Assembly (NCBI RefSeq): GCF_022843985.1
Contig: NZ_JALHMP010000035.1
Coordinates: forward strand, 1-43,743
DNA from: Phreatobacter sp.
GTDB taxonomy: Bacteria > Pseudomonadota > Alphaproteobacteria > Rhizobiales > Phreatobacteraceae
Direction of reading: 5' to 3'
Length of the DNA stretch: 43,743 nucleotides
Shown one piece after another: positions 1 to 8,039 of this stretch; position 1 is the first letter of the stretch, and every line of letters begins with the position of its first letter. The translations under genes and the position numbers were made by a program. Below the pieces are notes generated by a model. That model made no database searches, was not told where the DNA came from, and was given only the letters and a program-made list of their open reading frames with translations.

Positions 1-158
1 GCGCATGATGCGCCCGGGTGATATCGGTCCACATGCCGATCTCCATCGAAGGTCTCGCAACCACCGACGGAATCACAAGCGGCTGATATCACTCAACTTC
101 TTTTTCGGTCAGGCTCTGACAGATTGTTGGGACAGACCAACGACACGGGATTCAGACA

Positions 159-992
159 ATGAAGACGACCGCCTATCTGCCCCTGCTGACCTATCCCGAT
201 ACGGTATCCGTCAAGGCGGCCGCAGCCGCGGCGAGAATGGCCGCCGCAATCGGCGCCGATCTCGACGTTATGATCTATTCCGTGGATCTTCCGCGCTCGA
301 GCACCTCCTTCGGCGGCATGATCATCAACGTGTCGGATATGATCCGAAAGGTCGAGAATGACAGCCGCGAGCACAGTGCGGGGCTGGCGAGTACCGTTCA
401 GGACGTGGCGCGAAGCCACGGCCTGGCCCTGCAGCTCGATCAGCGCCATGCGGTGCCGGCCGAGGCCGTCCACGGGGCTGTCGCGGAGGCCCGCTATCGC
501 GATCTCGCCATCGTCCCCTGGTCGGAGGACAATCTGACGTCCCGCGAACTGGCGGAGGCGCTGATCTTCGGCGCTGGTCGGCCTGTTCTGCTTGTCCCCG
601 AGACCCACGAGGCGACGCCGATCAGCCATGTCGCCGTGGCCTGGGACGGCAGCCGTGTGGCGGCGCGGGCCCTCGCCGATGCGCGGGCCTTCCTCGCCGC
701 GGGAGCGCAGGTCACGGTGCTGATGGCGGGCGATGAGAAAAAGCTCGAGGCCGGGATCGGCGACCTCCTGGTGGACAGCCTGTCGCGCCGTGGCGTGACG
801 GCGGCGGTCCGGACCGTATCGGCGAAGGACCGGCCTGTCGCCCAGGCCCTTCAGGCTGCCTGCGGTGAGGTCGGTGCCGGCCTGCTGGTGATGGGGGGCT
901 ATGGCCATTCGCGGCTGAGGGACTTCGTCGTTGGCGGCGCCACGCAGGGGGTGCTCGCCGCGCCCTCCATGCCGGTGCTCATCTCCCACTGA
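159..992 (+). CDS. Universal stress protein, tandem UspA domains
   Basis: A 277-residue cytoplasmic protein, about twice the length of a single Usp domain, consistent with a tandem UspA arrangement. The C-terminal domain (from about residue 145) has the nucleotide-binding signature G-x2-G-x9-G, read as GGYG followed by HSRLRDFVV and GG. The usual S/T after the last G is a glycine here. The N-terminal half keeps the Usp beginning (YLPLLTYPD) but not this loop, as in many tandem Usps. ATG is preceded by only a weak GGGA (147-150). Short dyads lie upstream at 108-120 and 126-141. Usps bind ATP or act as stress effectors; the target of this one cannot be read from sequence. It is monocistronic: a strong hairpin follows at 1027-1053 and the next gene begins a transport operon. 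Confidence 0.88.
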   Translation: MKTTAYLPLLTYPDTVSVKAAAAAARMAAAIGADLDVMIYSVDLPRSSTSFGGMIINVSDMIRKVENDSREHSAGLASTVQDVARSHGLALQLDQRHAVPAEAVHGAVAEARYRDLAIVPWSEDNLTSRELAEALIFGAGRPVLLVPETHEATPISHVAVAWDGSRVAARALADARAFLAAGAQVTVLMAGDEKKLEAGIGDLLVDSLSRRGVTAAVRTVSAKDRPVAQALQAACGEVGAGLLVMGGYGHSRLRDFVVGGATQGVLAAPSMPVLISH

Positions 993-1026
993 GTGCCAGG
1001 AACACCGCGGGGCGGCGCCGTGACCT

Positions 1027-1053
1027 GCGGGCGCGGAGCCGCACCGCGCCCGC
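1027..1053. terminator. Strong GC hairpin downstream of the usp gene
   Basis: A perfect 10-bp inverted repeat, GCGGGCGCGG (1027-1036) and CCGCGCCCGC (1044-1053), with a 7-nt loop, begins 35 nt after the usp stop codon. No run of T follows directly, so it may act as a terminator or as an RNA 3' stabiliser. Confidence 0.45.
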
Positions 1054-1143
1054 TTGGCGCGTTGCAGACGAGCTATGCACCCTGCGGCATCTTGCTTTTT
1101 GCCCCCTGCATCGAAAGGCTTCCGTTACGCGATGACGTTCCAC

Positions 1144-1220
1144 GGTCCGCTCGATCGGACCATGCAAAGGAATGCGTCGCGTGCCGCTCCAAGAGCGGCC
1201 GGGATGCGGCTTCCGCATCC
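1144..1220 (+). promoter_or_regulatory. Three tandem hairpins in the leader of the ABC importer operon
   Basis: Three consecutive perfect inverted repeats lie just before the first permease start. Arm 1144-1149 pairs with 1156-1161 (6 bp), 1183-1189 with 1193-1199 (7 bp, 3-nt loop), and 1202-1209 with 1213-1220 (8 bp, 3-nt loop). The last ends 4 nt before the GGGAGGA ribosome binding site (1224-1230). Folding of the third stem beside the RBS could affect translation. I did not recognise a known riboswitch class. Confidence 0.4.
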
Positions 1221-1233
1221 GATGGGAGGACGG

Positions 1234-2010
1234 ATGGAACGGACGAGCCGCATCAGTGCGGCATTGATCTTCATTGCGCCGCTGGCCGTGCTGGTCGCGC
1301 TCTGGGCCGTGGTCGTCCCCGTTTTCGGTGTCCGGCCGCAGATCTTTCCGAGCGTCCCGGCTGTTGGCCGGGCCGGTCTCGACAGCATCCTTGACGGATC
1401 GCTGCTGCGTCATGTGGCCGCGAGCGTGTCCCGCGTCGCCATCGGAACGGTCCTGGCGGTGCTCGTCGCGGTGCCGCTCGGGATCCTCATGGGGGTGAGC
1501 CGCGGCGTCTCAGCCTTTCTCACGCCGCTGATGCGCTTCTTCTCGGTTCTGGCCGGCATCGCCTGGATCCCGATCGCCACCCTCTGGTTCGGCTATGGCT
1601 TCGGCGCCATCGTCTTCGTCATCTTCAACGCCGTCTTCTTCGTCGTCGCCTACAACACGCTGCTCGGCGTCTCGACCATCCCGATGACGCTGCGTCACGC
1701 CGCGGCCTCCCTCGGCGCCGGCCGCCAGGCGATGCTCACCGACGTCTTGCTGCCAGGGGCGCTGCCCAACATCGTCACCGGCATCCGCACCGGCCTCGGC
1801 TTTGCCTGGCGTGGCCTGATCGCCGCCGAGATGATCGCTACCGATGTCGGCCTCGGCTACATGCTCTTCGTCGCCCGCGATTTCTACCAGACCGAGGTCA
1901 TCGTCCTCGGCATGATCGTCATCGGCACGCTCTGGCTGCTGATCGACCGGCTGATCCTCGTGCCTCTCGAACGGGCGACGATCGAGCGCTGGGGGCTGGT
2001 CAGCGCATGA
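1234..2010 (+). CDS. ABC transporter permease, NitT/TauT/SsuC type
   Basis: Inner-membrane permease of the binding-protein-dependent family used for nitrate, taurine, alkanesulfonates, pyrimidines and similar small solutes. I chose ATG 1234 (MERTSRISAAL) because GGGAGGA lies at 1224-1230. An in-frame extension to 1054 would run through the leader hairpins. The resulting 258 residues match the usual family size. The cytoplasmic EAA-type loop is visible as AASLGAGRQ followed by LLPGALPNIVTG. Its stop overlaps the next gene's start (ATGA). The partner permease, ATPase and binding protein follow directly, so the importer is complete. The substrate is unknown; the amidase at the operon end hints at an amide or a nitrogen compound. 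Confidence 0.9.
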   Translation: MERTSRISAALIFIAPLAVLVALWAVVVPVFGVRPQIFPSVPAVGRAGLDSILDGSLLRHVAASVSRVAIGTVLAVLVAVPLGILMGVSRGVSAFLTPLMRFFSVLAGIAWIPIATLWFGYGFGAIVFVIFNAVFFVVAYNTLLGVSTIPMTLRHAAASLGAGRQAMLTDVLLPGALPNIVTGIRTGLGFAWRGLIAAEMIATDVGLGYMLFVARDFYQTEVIVLGMIVIGTLWLLIDRLILVPLERATIERWGLVSA

Positions 2011-2813
2011 ACGCCCTCCTGCCGCTCTGGAGCTTCGTCGTCAGGACCTCGGTGAAATGGCCGATCCTGCAGACGCTGGCGCCCTTCGTGCCCGTCGTCG
2101 CGCTGTGGTGGGCGGTGGCTGCCTGGGGTCCCTTCCCCCCCGCCTTCTTCCCTTCCCCGGCCGACGTGGTCGCCAAGTTCGTCTCGCTGATGGAGAAGGG
2201 AATCCTCCCCGAATATCTCGGCGACAGCGTCGCGCGGCTGGCCATCGGCGCCGCCGTCGGGATCGGGCTCGGCGTACCGCTCGGTCTGTGGATCGGCCTC
2301 AACAAGAGCGCACACCGCGCGCTCTGGCCGGTCCTGCTGTTCTTCCAGGCCATCGGCGATATCGCCTGGCTGCCGATCCTGATCATCTGGTTCGGCTTCG
2401 GCCTGACGACCATGACCTTCGTCATCGTCTATACAGTGCTGTTCCCGGTGATCCTGAACACGGTGCTCGGCGTGCGCTCCGTCCGGATCGAACTGCACCG
2501 GGCGGCCCAGAGCCTGGGCGCCTCCCCCGCCCGCATCGTCGGCGAGGTCGTTGTTCCCGGTGCGCTGCCGAACATCATGACGGGCCTGCGCAACGGCCTC
2601 GGCTATGGCTGGCGGGCCCTCATCGCCGCCGAGATGATCGTCGGCACCAGCGGCATCGGCTTCCTCATGTTCGACGCGCGCCGGGCCGGCTCGGTCACCG
2701 AAATCGTGCTTGGCATGATCGTGCTCGGCATCCTCTGGTACATCGTCGACGCGTGGATCCTCGCTCCGATCGAGCAGGCCACCGGCCGACGCTGGGGATT
2801 GGTCACGCAGTGA
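2007..2813 (+). CDS. ABC transporter permease, NitT/TauT/SsuC type (second subunit)
   Basis: A 268-residue multi-pass permease homologous to the preceding one, so the importer has a heterodimeric membrane channel instead of the homodimer common for SsuC/TauC. It starts at ATG 2007, overlapping the previous stop by 4 nt. The EAA loop is visible as AAQSLGASPARIV followed by VVPGALPNIMTGLRNG. The C-terminus overlaps the ATPase start (GTGA at 2810-2813), which implies translational coupling. Confidence 0.9.
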   Translation: MNALLPLWSFVVRTSVKWPILQTLAPFVPVVALWWAVAAWGPFPPAFFPSPADVVAKFVSLMEKGILPEYLGDSVARLAIGAAVGIGLGVPLGLWIGLNKSAHRALWPVLLFFQAIGDIAWLPILIIWFGFGLTTMTFVIVYTVLFPVILNTVLGVRSVRIELHRAAQSLGASPARIVGEVVVPGALPNIMTGLRNGLGYGWRALIAAEMIVGTSGIGFLMFDARRAGSVTEIVLGMIVLGILWYIVDAWILAPIEQATGRRWGLVTQ

Positions 2814-3568
2814 AGTCGCTCAGCCTGAAGAACCTCGCGAAGACCTATTTCGACGCCTACAAGGGCGAACATGTCACCGCCATCCGCGACGTGTCGCTGG
2901 AGGTGCCCGCCGGTGAGTTCGTCTCCATCGTCGGGCCGTCCGGCTGCGGCAAGTCGACCATCCTCAACATGGTGGCCGGCTTCATCCCGCATTCCGGCGG
3001 CGAGATCCTGGTCGGTGGCACCCCGGTGAAGGGCCCCGGCCCCGATCGCGGCGTCGTCTTCCAGTCCTTCGCGCTGTTTCCCTGGAAGACCGTGCTCGAC
3101 AATGTCGGCTTCGGCCCGAAGATGCGCGGCGTGCCGAAGGCCGAGCGCGATGCGATCGCGCGGGAATATCTGGCGCTTGCCGGGCTTTCGCATGCCGCGG
3201 ACCGCTATCCGAACGAGCTCTCCGGCGGCATGCAGCAACGCGTCGGCGTGGTCCGGGCCCTTGCCAACGAGCCGGACGTTCTTTTGATGGACGAGCCCTT
3301 CGCCAGCGTCGACGCGCAGACCCGCATGACGCTGCAGGACGAGCTCTCCCGCATCTGGGAGGAACGGCGTCCGACCGTGGTCTTCATCACCCACGACGTG
3401 CCGGAGGCCGTGTTCCTCGCCAACCGGGTGGTCGTCCTCTCCAAGGGCAAGGTTCTGGCGGAGGTCGAGGTGCCGATCAGTCGCCCGCGCGTCTGGGACC
3501 GGCTGGTGGCCGACGATGAATTCAAGGACCTGTCCAACCAGGTCCTTGCCCTGGTGAGGTCGGCATGA
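2810..3568 (+). CDS. ABC transporter ATP-binding protein, NitT/TauT/SsuB type
   Basis: Cytoplasmic ATPase of 252 residues with all expected motifs: Walker A GPSGCGKST (42-50), Q-loop Q85 in VVFQSFALFPW, signature LSGGMQQ (137-143), Walker B LLMDEP (158-163) and switch His195 in ITHD. The FALFPWKTV stretch is typical of the nitrate/taurine/sulfonate group. The start is GTG 2810, overlapping the upstream stop; translation from there gives the correct N-terminus (MKSLSLKNLAKTY). It energises the permeases at 1234 and 2007. Confidence 0.92.
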   Translation: MKSLSLKNLAKTYFDAYKGEHVTAIRDVSLEVPAGEFVSIVGPSGCGKSTILNMVAGFIPHSGGEILVGGTPVKGPGPDRGVVFQSFALFPWKTVLDNVGFGPKMRGVPKAERDAIAREYLALAGLSHAADRYPNELSGGMQQRVGVVRALANEPDVLLMDEPFASVDAQTRMTLQDELSRIWEERRPTVVFITHDVPEAVFLANRVVVLSKGKVLAEVEVPISRPRVWDRLVADDEFKDLSNQVLALVRSA

Positions 3569-3894
3569 GGCTTCTTCGGCAGGCCCTCGGTTCCCGGCGC
3601 GGCCTGATCCTGCTCGGGCTCGCCGCCGCGTGGCTCCTCTGGCAGGCCTGGCTCTTCGCCGTGGCGCCGGCCAAGATCGCCGCCGGCTTCCCGGAGCGCG
3701 CGCGCGTCAATGCCGTGATCACGCTGCCCTTCGCCCCGGAGCGTTTCCATATCCTTGTGTTCCAGCGCTACGGCCGCGTGTCGGGAACGGAAGGCAACAG
3801 CGTCGAACTGCGCAGCATCGACAGAAGCCAACTCGGCGCCATCGCCCGGCTCTACTGGGTGAGGCGGATAGAGCCATTGCAACAGGGAGGATGA
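3565..3894 (+). CDS. Small membrane-anchored protein of unknown function in the ABC operon
   Basis: A 109-residue protein I do not recognise. The N-terminus carries two arginine-containing segments and then one hydrophobic stretch (about residues 14-33, LILLGLAAAWLLWQAWLF). This suggests a single membrane anchor with a periplasmic domain of about 75 residues containing LPFAPERFHILVFQRYGR. It starts at ATG 3565, overlapping the ATPase stop (ATGA), and ends just before the binding protein gene. It is therefore locked between two core importer genes and likely co-translated. It could be an accessory to binding-protein docking or assembly, but there is no direct evidence. Confidence 0.7.
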   Translation: MRLLRQALGSRRGLILLGLAAAWLLWQAWLFAVAPAKIAAGFPERARVNAVITLPFAPERFHILVFQRYGRVSGTEGNSVELRSIDRSQLGAIARLYWVRRIEPLQQGG

Positions 3895-3896
3895 CC

Positions 3897-4955
3897 ATGA
3901 TCACGAGACGGACGGCCGTCGCCGGAACGCTGCTCGCAGCGCCTGCGCTCGCCTATGCCCAGCCCATGACCAAGCTCAAGGCCGGTATGGTCACCGGCAT
4001 CGACCAGATCGGCCTGCCGATCGCTCTCGAGCGCGGCTTCTTCGAGAAGCAGGGCCTCGACGTCGACATCGCGCGGCCCTACGCCACCGGCGTCGACGCG
4101 CTGAACGCCCTGCAGGCCGGCGAGAGCGCCATCGTGCAGGTCGGCGTGCCGATGATCGGTGCCGTGGTGCGCGGCATGGACCTCGTCGCTCTCGCCAACT
4201 ATTCCGGCAAGGCCACCGCCCGCGGCTCCGACGCCACCATGGCGCTGATCGCACGCGGCGATTCCGGCATCACCAAGGGCAATCTCGCCAGCCTCCGGGG
4301 CAAGCGGATCGCCGCCTCCTTCGGCACGATCAACCATCTCTACATTCTCGCCCTGCTCGAGAAGGGCGGGCTGGCCCCGGCCGACGTGACTCTCGTCAAC
4401 ACGCCGCCGCCGGACATGACCGTCGCCCTTCTCGCCAAGGGCATCGACGCCTTCGTCGGCTGGGACCCCTGGCCCATCGTCGCGCTGAAGGACGTTCCGG
4501 GTGCGGTGGAGATTATCCGTGGCGGCGACGCTATTTCCTATGTCGGCTTCAACGTGGCCTTGCGGCCCTGGGTCGCCGCCAACGGACCGACCATCGAGAA
4601 GTTCCTGATCGCCGTGTCGGAGGCCGATCAGTGGATGCGCAAGAACCCCAAGCCGGCGGCGCAGGTGGCGACCCGCTGGATCCCCGGTCTTCGGCAGGAC
4701 ATTGCCGAGACGGCGATGGAGTTCAACATTCAGCAGGCCGACCGGCGCCTGTCGGCGAACAACTACCGCGCGATGCACGAAGCCCTCGACAGGCTGCACC
4801 GCCTCGGTTTCCTGCGTTCGACCTTCGACGTCAACAAGCATTTCGAGCCCAAGCACATGGTCAAGGTGATGCAGGACCACCCGGCCCTGTTCGCCGATCT
4901 GCCGTCGATCCCGGCGGATGCCGCGATCGGGCCGGGCTTCGTCTTCAGGCCCTGA
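3897..4955 (+). CDS. ABC transporter substrate-binding protein, NitT/TauT/SsuA-like
   Basis: Periplasmic binding protein of 352 residues. The signal sequence MITRRTAVAGTLLAAPALAYA, with an RR pair, could be Tat- or Sec-type. The mature part begins near QPMTKLKAG. Two possible starts exist. ATG 3891 abuts the GGGAGG at 3885-3890, whereas ATG 3897 has a proper 6-nt spacing, so 3897 is preferred. The family fold is indicated by GLPIALERGFFEKQGLDVDI near the N-terminus and by the interdomain segments GKRIAASFGTINH and GIDAFVGWDPWP. It supplies substrate to the permeases encoded just upstream; the ligand cannot be read from sequence. Confidence 0.88.
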   Translation: MITRRTAVAGTLLAAPALAYAQPMTKLKAGMVTGIDQIGLPIALERGFFEKQGLDVDIARPYATGVDALNALQAGESAIVQVGVPMIGAVVRGMDLVALANYSGKATARGSDATMALIARGDSGITKGNLASLRGKRIAASFGTINHLYILALLEKGGLAPADVTLVNTPPPDMTVALLAKGIDAFVGWDPWPIVALKDVPGAVEIIRGGDAISYVGFNVALRPWVAANGPTIEKFLIAVSEADQWMRKNPKPAAQVATRWIPGLRQDIAETAMEFNIQQADRRLSANNYRAMHEALDRLHRLGFLRSTFDVNKHFEPKHMVKVMQDHPALFADLPSIPADAAIGPGFVFRP

Positions 4956-5139
4956 TCCCCCGGCGATCCCCATCGCCGCCGTCGACCATTGCGCGCCCGG
5001 GGTCTCCCTCTGGAGATCCCGGGCGATGCGTGGGGCGCCGTCCAGCTCATGCCGGCGGCTTCGGAGGCGGAACCGGGAGCGGTTGCAAAGATCCTCCGTC
5101 TCCTGTCTTGCTCGCCGATCTGCCGCCGAGGAGGCCGCC

Positions 5140-6546
5140 TTGCCGATCGACATGACCGCGGCCTTCGCCTTATGGCCTCCGCTCGCCGCCATCGCGGCCG
5201 TCGTCAACGACGGCCGGAGCACGGCTGCTGCCGAGGCCGATCGGGCCCTGGCGCGCATCGGCGAACTGGACGGGGCCATCAATGCCTTCACTGCGGTCGA
5301 CCGGGACGACGTGGCGGCGCGGGCCGCACGGGTCGATGCGCGGATCGCCGCCGGCGAACGCCTGCCCCTCGCCGGCGTGCCCGTGGCGATCAAGGACAAT
5401 ATCTGGGTCGCGGGGCGCCCGATCACGCAGGGCTCGCGGCTGTTCAGCGACTTCGTCGCGCCGGCGGACGCCGAGGCCGTGGCGCGGCTGGTGGCTGCCG
5501 GTGCGGTGATCGTCGGTATCGCCAATACGTCTGAATTCGCCGCCAAGGGCCAGACGACGAATCTCCTCCACGGCACCACCCGCAATCCCTGGAACACGGC
5601 CCTGACTCCCGGTGGATCCTCCGGCGGCCCGGTTGCCGCGGTCGCGAGCGGCATGGTGCCGCTGGCGATCGGCACCGATGCAGGGGGCTCCAGCCGCCGA
5701 CCTCCGGCCCATACCGGCCTGGTCGGCCTCAAGCCCTCCTTTGGCGCCGTTCCCTATGGTCCGGGCTTTCCCGAGCCCTTCTTCGCCATTTCCTGCATCT
5801 GCCCCATCGCCCGGACCGTCGCCGACACCGCCCTCGCCTTCGAGGTCATGGCCGGCGCCAGCGCGCTCGACCCCCATTCGGCTGTCCTGCCGGCGGATGG
5901 CGGGCTCCCGGCCCGGCAGATGCGGATCGCCTACAGCCCGCGCTGGGGCCTCGACGTGCCGGTCGAACCGGATGTCGCGGCCCATGTCGCCGCCTGTGTC
6001 GAGCGGCTGCGCCGCGCCGGGCTGACCATCCTCGACAGCGATCCCCAATGGCCGGCCGGCGCCGCGGAGGCCGGTCTCGGCGCCATCCAGCAGGGCGGTC
6101 TCGCCGCCCTCTTCGGGGCGTCGTGGTCGGAACGGCCGGATCGCATCGATCCCGATCTGGGGGCGCAGATCAGCGCCGGTCTCGGGCTTGCGGGAACCGA
6201 CGTCGCCGGCGCGCTGCTCCTGTCGGAACAGGTCGCCGTCGCCGGTGCGCGCTTCTTCGCCACGCAGGGTCTTGATGCGGCAATCGGACCGACCACGCCC
6301 TGTGCCGCCTGGCCTGTCGACCGCCTCGGTCCGGAGACGATCGGCGGCGTGCCGGTCGGTCCGCGCGGCCACGCGGTCTTCACGCCATTGTTCAACCACA
6401 CGCGCCAGCCGGCGATCTCCGTTCCTTGCGGCCTCGACCGGTCGGGCCTGCCGCTCGGGCTGCAGATCGTCATGCCCCGCGGGCGCGACCGCGACCTGCT
6501 CCGGCTGGCGGCCGCGGTGGAAGAGGCGCTGGCGGCAGCGATGTGA
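5140..6546 (+). CDS. Amidase signature family hydrolase
   Basis: Cytoplasmic hydrolase of 468 residues with the Ser-cisSer-Lys triad of the amidase signature family: Lys85 (VAIKDNI), cis-Ser160 in PGGSSGGP and nucleophile Ser184 in GTDAGGSSR. Residues after the nucleophile (SRRPPAHTGLVG) differ from the common SIRxP motif, so substrate preference may be unusual. I chose TTG 5140 because GAGGAGG (5128-5134) sits 5 nt upstream; ATG 5152 is 17 nt from it. It lies 184 nt after the binding protein gene, so co-transcription is plausible but not certain. The importer may supply an amide that this enzyme hydrolyses to acid plus ammonia. The substrate class is inferred only from context. Confidence 0.85.
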   Translation: MPIDMTAAFALWPPLAAIAAVVNDGRSTAAAEADRALARIGELDGAINAFTAVDRDDVAARAARVDARIAAGERLPLAGVPVAIKDNIWVAGRPITQGSRLFSDFVAPADAEAVARLVAAGAVIVGIANTSEFAAKGQTTNLLHGTTRNPWNTALTPGGSSGGPVAAVASGMVPLAIGTDAGGSSRRPPAHTGLVGLKPSFGAVPYGPGFPEPFFAISCICPIARTVADTALAFEVMAGASALDPHSAVLPADGGLPARQMRIAYSPRWGLDVPVEPDVAAHVAACVERLRRAGLTILDSDPQWPAGAAEAGLGAIQQGGLAALFGASWSERPDRIDPDLGAQISAGLGLAGTDVAGALLLSEQVAVAGARFFATQGLDAAIGPTTPCAAWPVDRLGPETIGGVPVGPRGHAVFTPLFNHTRQPAISVPCGLDRSGLPLGLQIVMPRGRDRDLLRLAAAVEEALAAAM

Positions 6547-6700
6547 TCCCAGGCCGGCTGGCGGATGGCAGCACCGCGCCGCGATGCTCCCGATCGGCCT
6601 CGTCCCGGTGCGCGGCGGGGATTGATCAAGAGCCCTGCGGAACACACAACTCCATCCGGCCGCAATATGCCCTTTCCGGCCGATCGAGGACCGCCCGTCG

Positions 6701-7312
6701 ATGTTCGACCCTCTCGCCAGACGCCTCATCGATCCTCCTCTGGCGCGGCTCGGCGCCTGGATCGCCCGGCGTGGCGGCTCCGCCAATGCCATGACCGCGG
6801 CGGGGCTGGTGGTCGGACTGGCGGCAGCCCTCGCCATCGCGATGGGTCATGCCGGCTGGGGGTTGCTGCTGATCCTGGTCTCCCGGCTGGCGGACGGTCT
6901 TGATGGCGCGGTGGCGCGCGTGCGCGGGCCGACTGATCTCGGCGCCTTTCTCGATATTGTCGCAGACTTCGCGTTCTACGCGGCCATCCCCATCGCCTTT
7001 GCCATCGCCGATCCGGCGAATGCCTTCCCGGCCCTGGTTCTCGTCGCCAGCTTCCTGCTGTCCGGCGGAAGCTTTCTCGCCTTCGCCACCCTCGCCGAGA
7101 AGCGCGGCCTCGCAACCACGGCCCGCGGGCGCAAGGGCTTCTTTCATGCCGGAGGGCTGGCGGAGGGCACCGAGACCATCGCGGCCTTCGTGCTGATGTG
7201 CCTGTTTCCGGCTTCCTTCGCGCTGATCGCCTGGATCTTCGCCGCGGCCTGCCTGATCACCGCCTGCGGCCGCTGCCTCGATGCGGCCCGCTTGTTCGGT
7301 CGGGCCTCCTGA
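6701..7312 (+). CDS. CDP-alcohol phosphatidyltransferase family membrane protein
   Basis: A 203-residue integral membrane enzyme carrying the family motif: D65-x2-D68-G69-x2-A72-R73, then G81-x3-D85-x3-D89. The spacing between AR and G is 7 residues where 8 is the most common value. Hydrophobic segments flank the motif on both sides. Such enzymes transfer a phosphoalcohol from a CDP-alcohol, for example in phosphatidylglycerol, phosphatidylserine or phosphatidylinositol-phosphate synthesis. The acceptor of this one is unclear. It stands alone, 154 nt after the amidase, and converges on the GntR gene. The tail KGFFHAGGLAEGTETI is not diagnostic. Confidence 0.82.
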   Translation: MFDPLARRLIDPPLARLGAWIARRGGSANAMTAAGLVVGLAAALAIAMGHAGWGLLLILVSRLADGLDGAVARVRGPTDLGAFLDIVADFAFYAAIPIAFAIADPANAFPALVLVASFLLSGGSFLAFATLAEKRGLATTARGRKGFFHAGGLAEGTETIAAFVLMCLFPASFALIAWIFAAACLITACGRCLDAARLFGRAS

Positions 7313-7318
7313 GACAGG

Positions 7319-7330
7319 CCCCGGCCGGGG
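7319..7330. terminator. Short GC palindrome between convergent genes
   Basis: CCCCGGCCGGGG is a perfect 12-bp palindrome in the 22-nt gap between the convergent CDP-alcohol transferase and GntR genes. It could be a minimal bidirectional termination element. There is no U-tract on either side. Confidence 0.3.
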
Positions 7331-7334
7331 ACCC

Positions 7335-8039
7335 TCAGCCTGGGGCGCCGGCGATGCGGGCGACATAGTCCTGCAGCCGGTCGAGGCCGCGCTGCATGTG
7401 ATGGTCGAGCTCGGCCAGCATCAGGTCGAGCCGGTCACCGGTGGCCAGGTCCACATAGGCCCGGTGCGCATCATCCAGAGGGCCGGAGCGTCCATGGGCC
7501 TTCTGGTGGATCGCGAGATAGAGATGGAGCCGGGGGGCAATGCGGTTCCAGGTCTCCAGCAAAAGCCTGTGACCGCAGAACTCGTAGACGGTCGCGTGAA
7601 GCTGAACCTCGGCCTGCGACGCGGCGAAGCCGTCGCCCCCGGGCAGGGCGGCCAGCAGGGCCTCGTGCCGGGCCCTGAGGGTTGCGGCGAAGGCCTCGGT
7701 GCGCCTGTCCCAGATCTGCGCGAAGGCGAGGCGTTCCATGGCCGTGCGCAGCGAGTAGATCTCGCCGACATCGTGGCGCGACAGCGCCATGACGCGGGTG
7801 GCCGTATAGGGCACCGAGACGAGCAGCCCCTCCTCGACGAGTTGGCCCATGGCCTCGCGGAGGGGACCGCGGCTGACCCCGAAATCGGCGGCGAGCTGCT
7901 GTTCCGTCACCGTGCTGCCCGGCGCGATGCGGCCGTCGATGATGGCATGGCGCAGGCGCTCGGCGACGCGATCGCGGAAAGTCGCGCGACGCAGCGGCGC
8001 GACGGCCGTGTCGGTCGCGAGGCCGGCGGCGCGGCTCAT
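7335..8039 (-). CDS. GntR-family (FadR/FCD) transcriptional regulator
   Basis: A 234-residue regulator. The N-terminal winged helix (about residues 20-80) contains LRHAIIDGRIAPGSTVTEQQLAADFGVSRGPLREA, split here by the recognition helix. The C-terminal all-helical FCD domain has the metal/ligand His pattern (QLHATVYEFCGH and later HH). The start ATG overlaps the stop of the upstream aminotransferase-like gene (ATGA), making this the last gene of the amino acid transport operon. It probably controls that operon; a candidate operator lies at 11996-12023 ahead of the binding protein gene. Confidence 0.88.
   Translation of the reverse strand: MSRAAGLATDTAVAPLRRATFRDRVAERLRHAIIDGRIAPGSTVTEQQLAADFGVSRGPLREAMGQLVEEGLLVSVPYTATRVMALSRHDVGEIYSLRTAMERLAFAQIWDRRTEAFAATLRARHEALLAALPGGDGFAASQAEVQLHATVYEFCGHRLLLETWNRIAPRLHLYLAIHQKAHGRSGPLDDAHRAYVDLATGDRLDLMLAELDHHMQRGLDRLQDYVARIAGAPG

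Noticed and set aside
1054-1233. Longer N-terminus for the first ABC permease
   Set aside because: The extra 60 residues do not look like a permease, cross several hairpins, and the ATG at 1234 has the RBS.
1000-1233. Guanidine (ykkC) or TPP-type riboswitch before the importer
   Set aside because: I could not find the conserved cores of these classes; the hairpin loops do not match the ACGR loops of the guanidine-II class. Only generic structure is reported.
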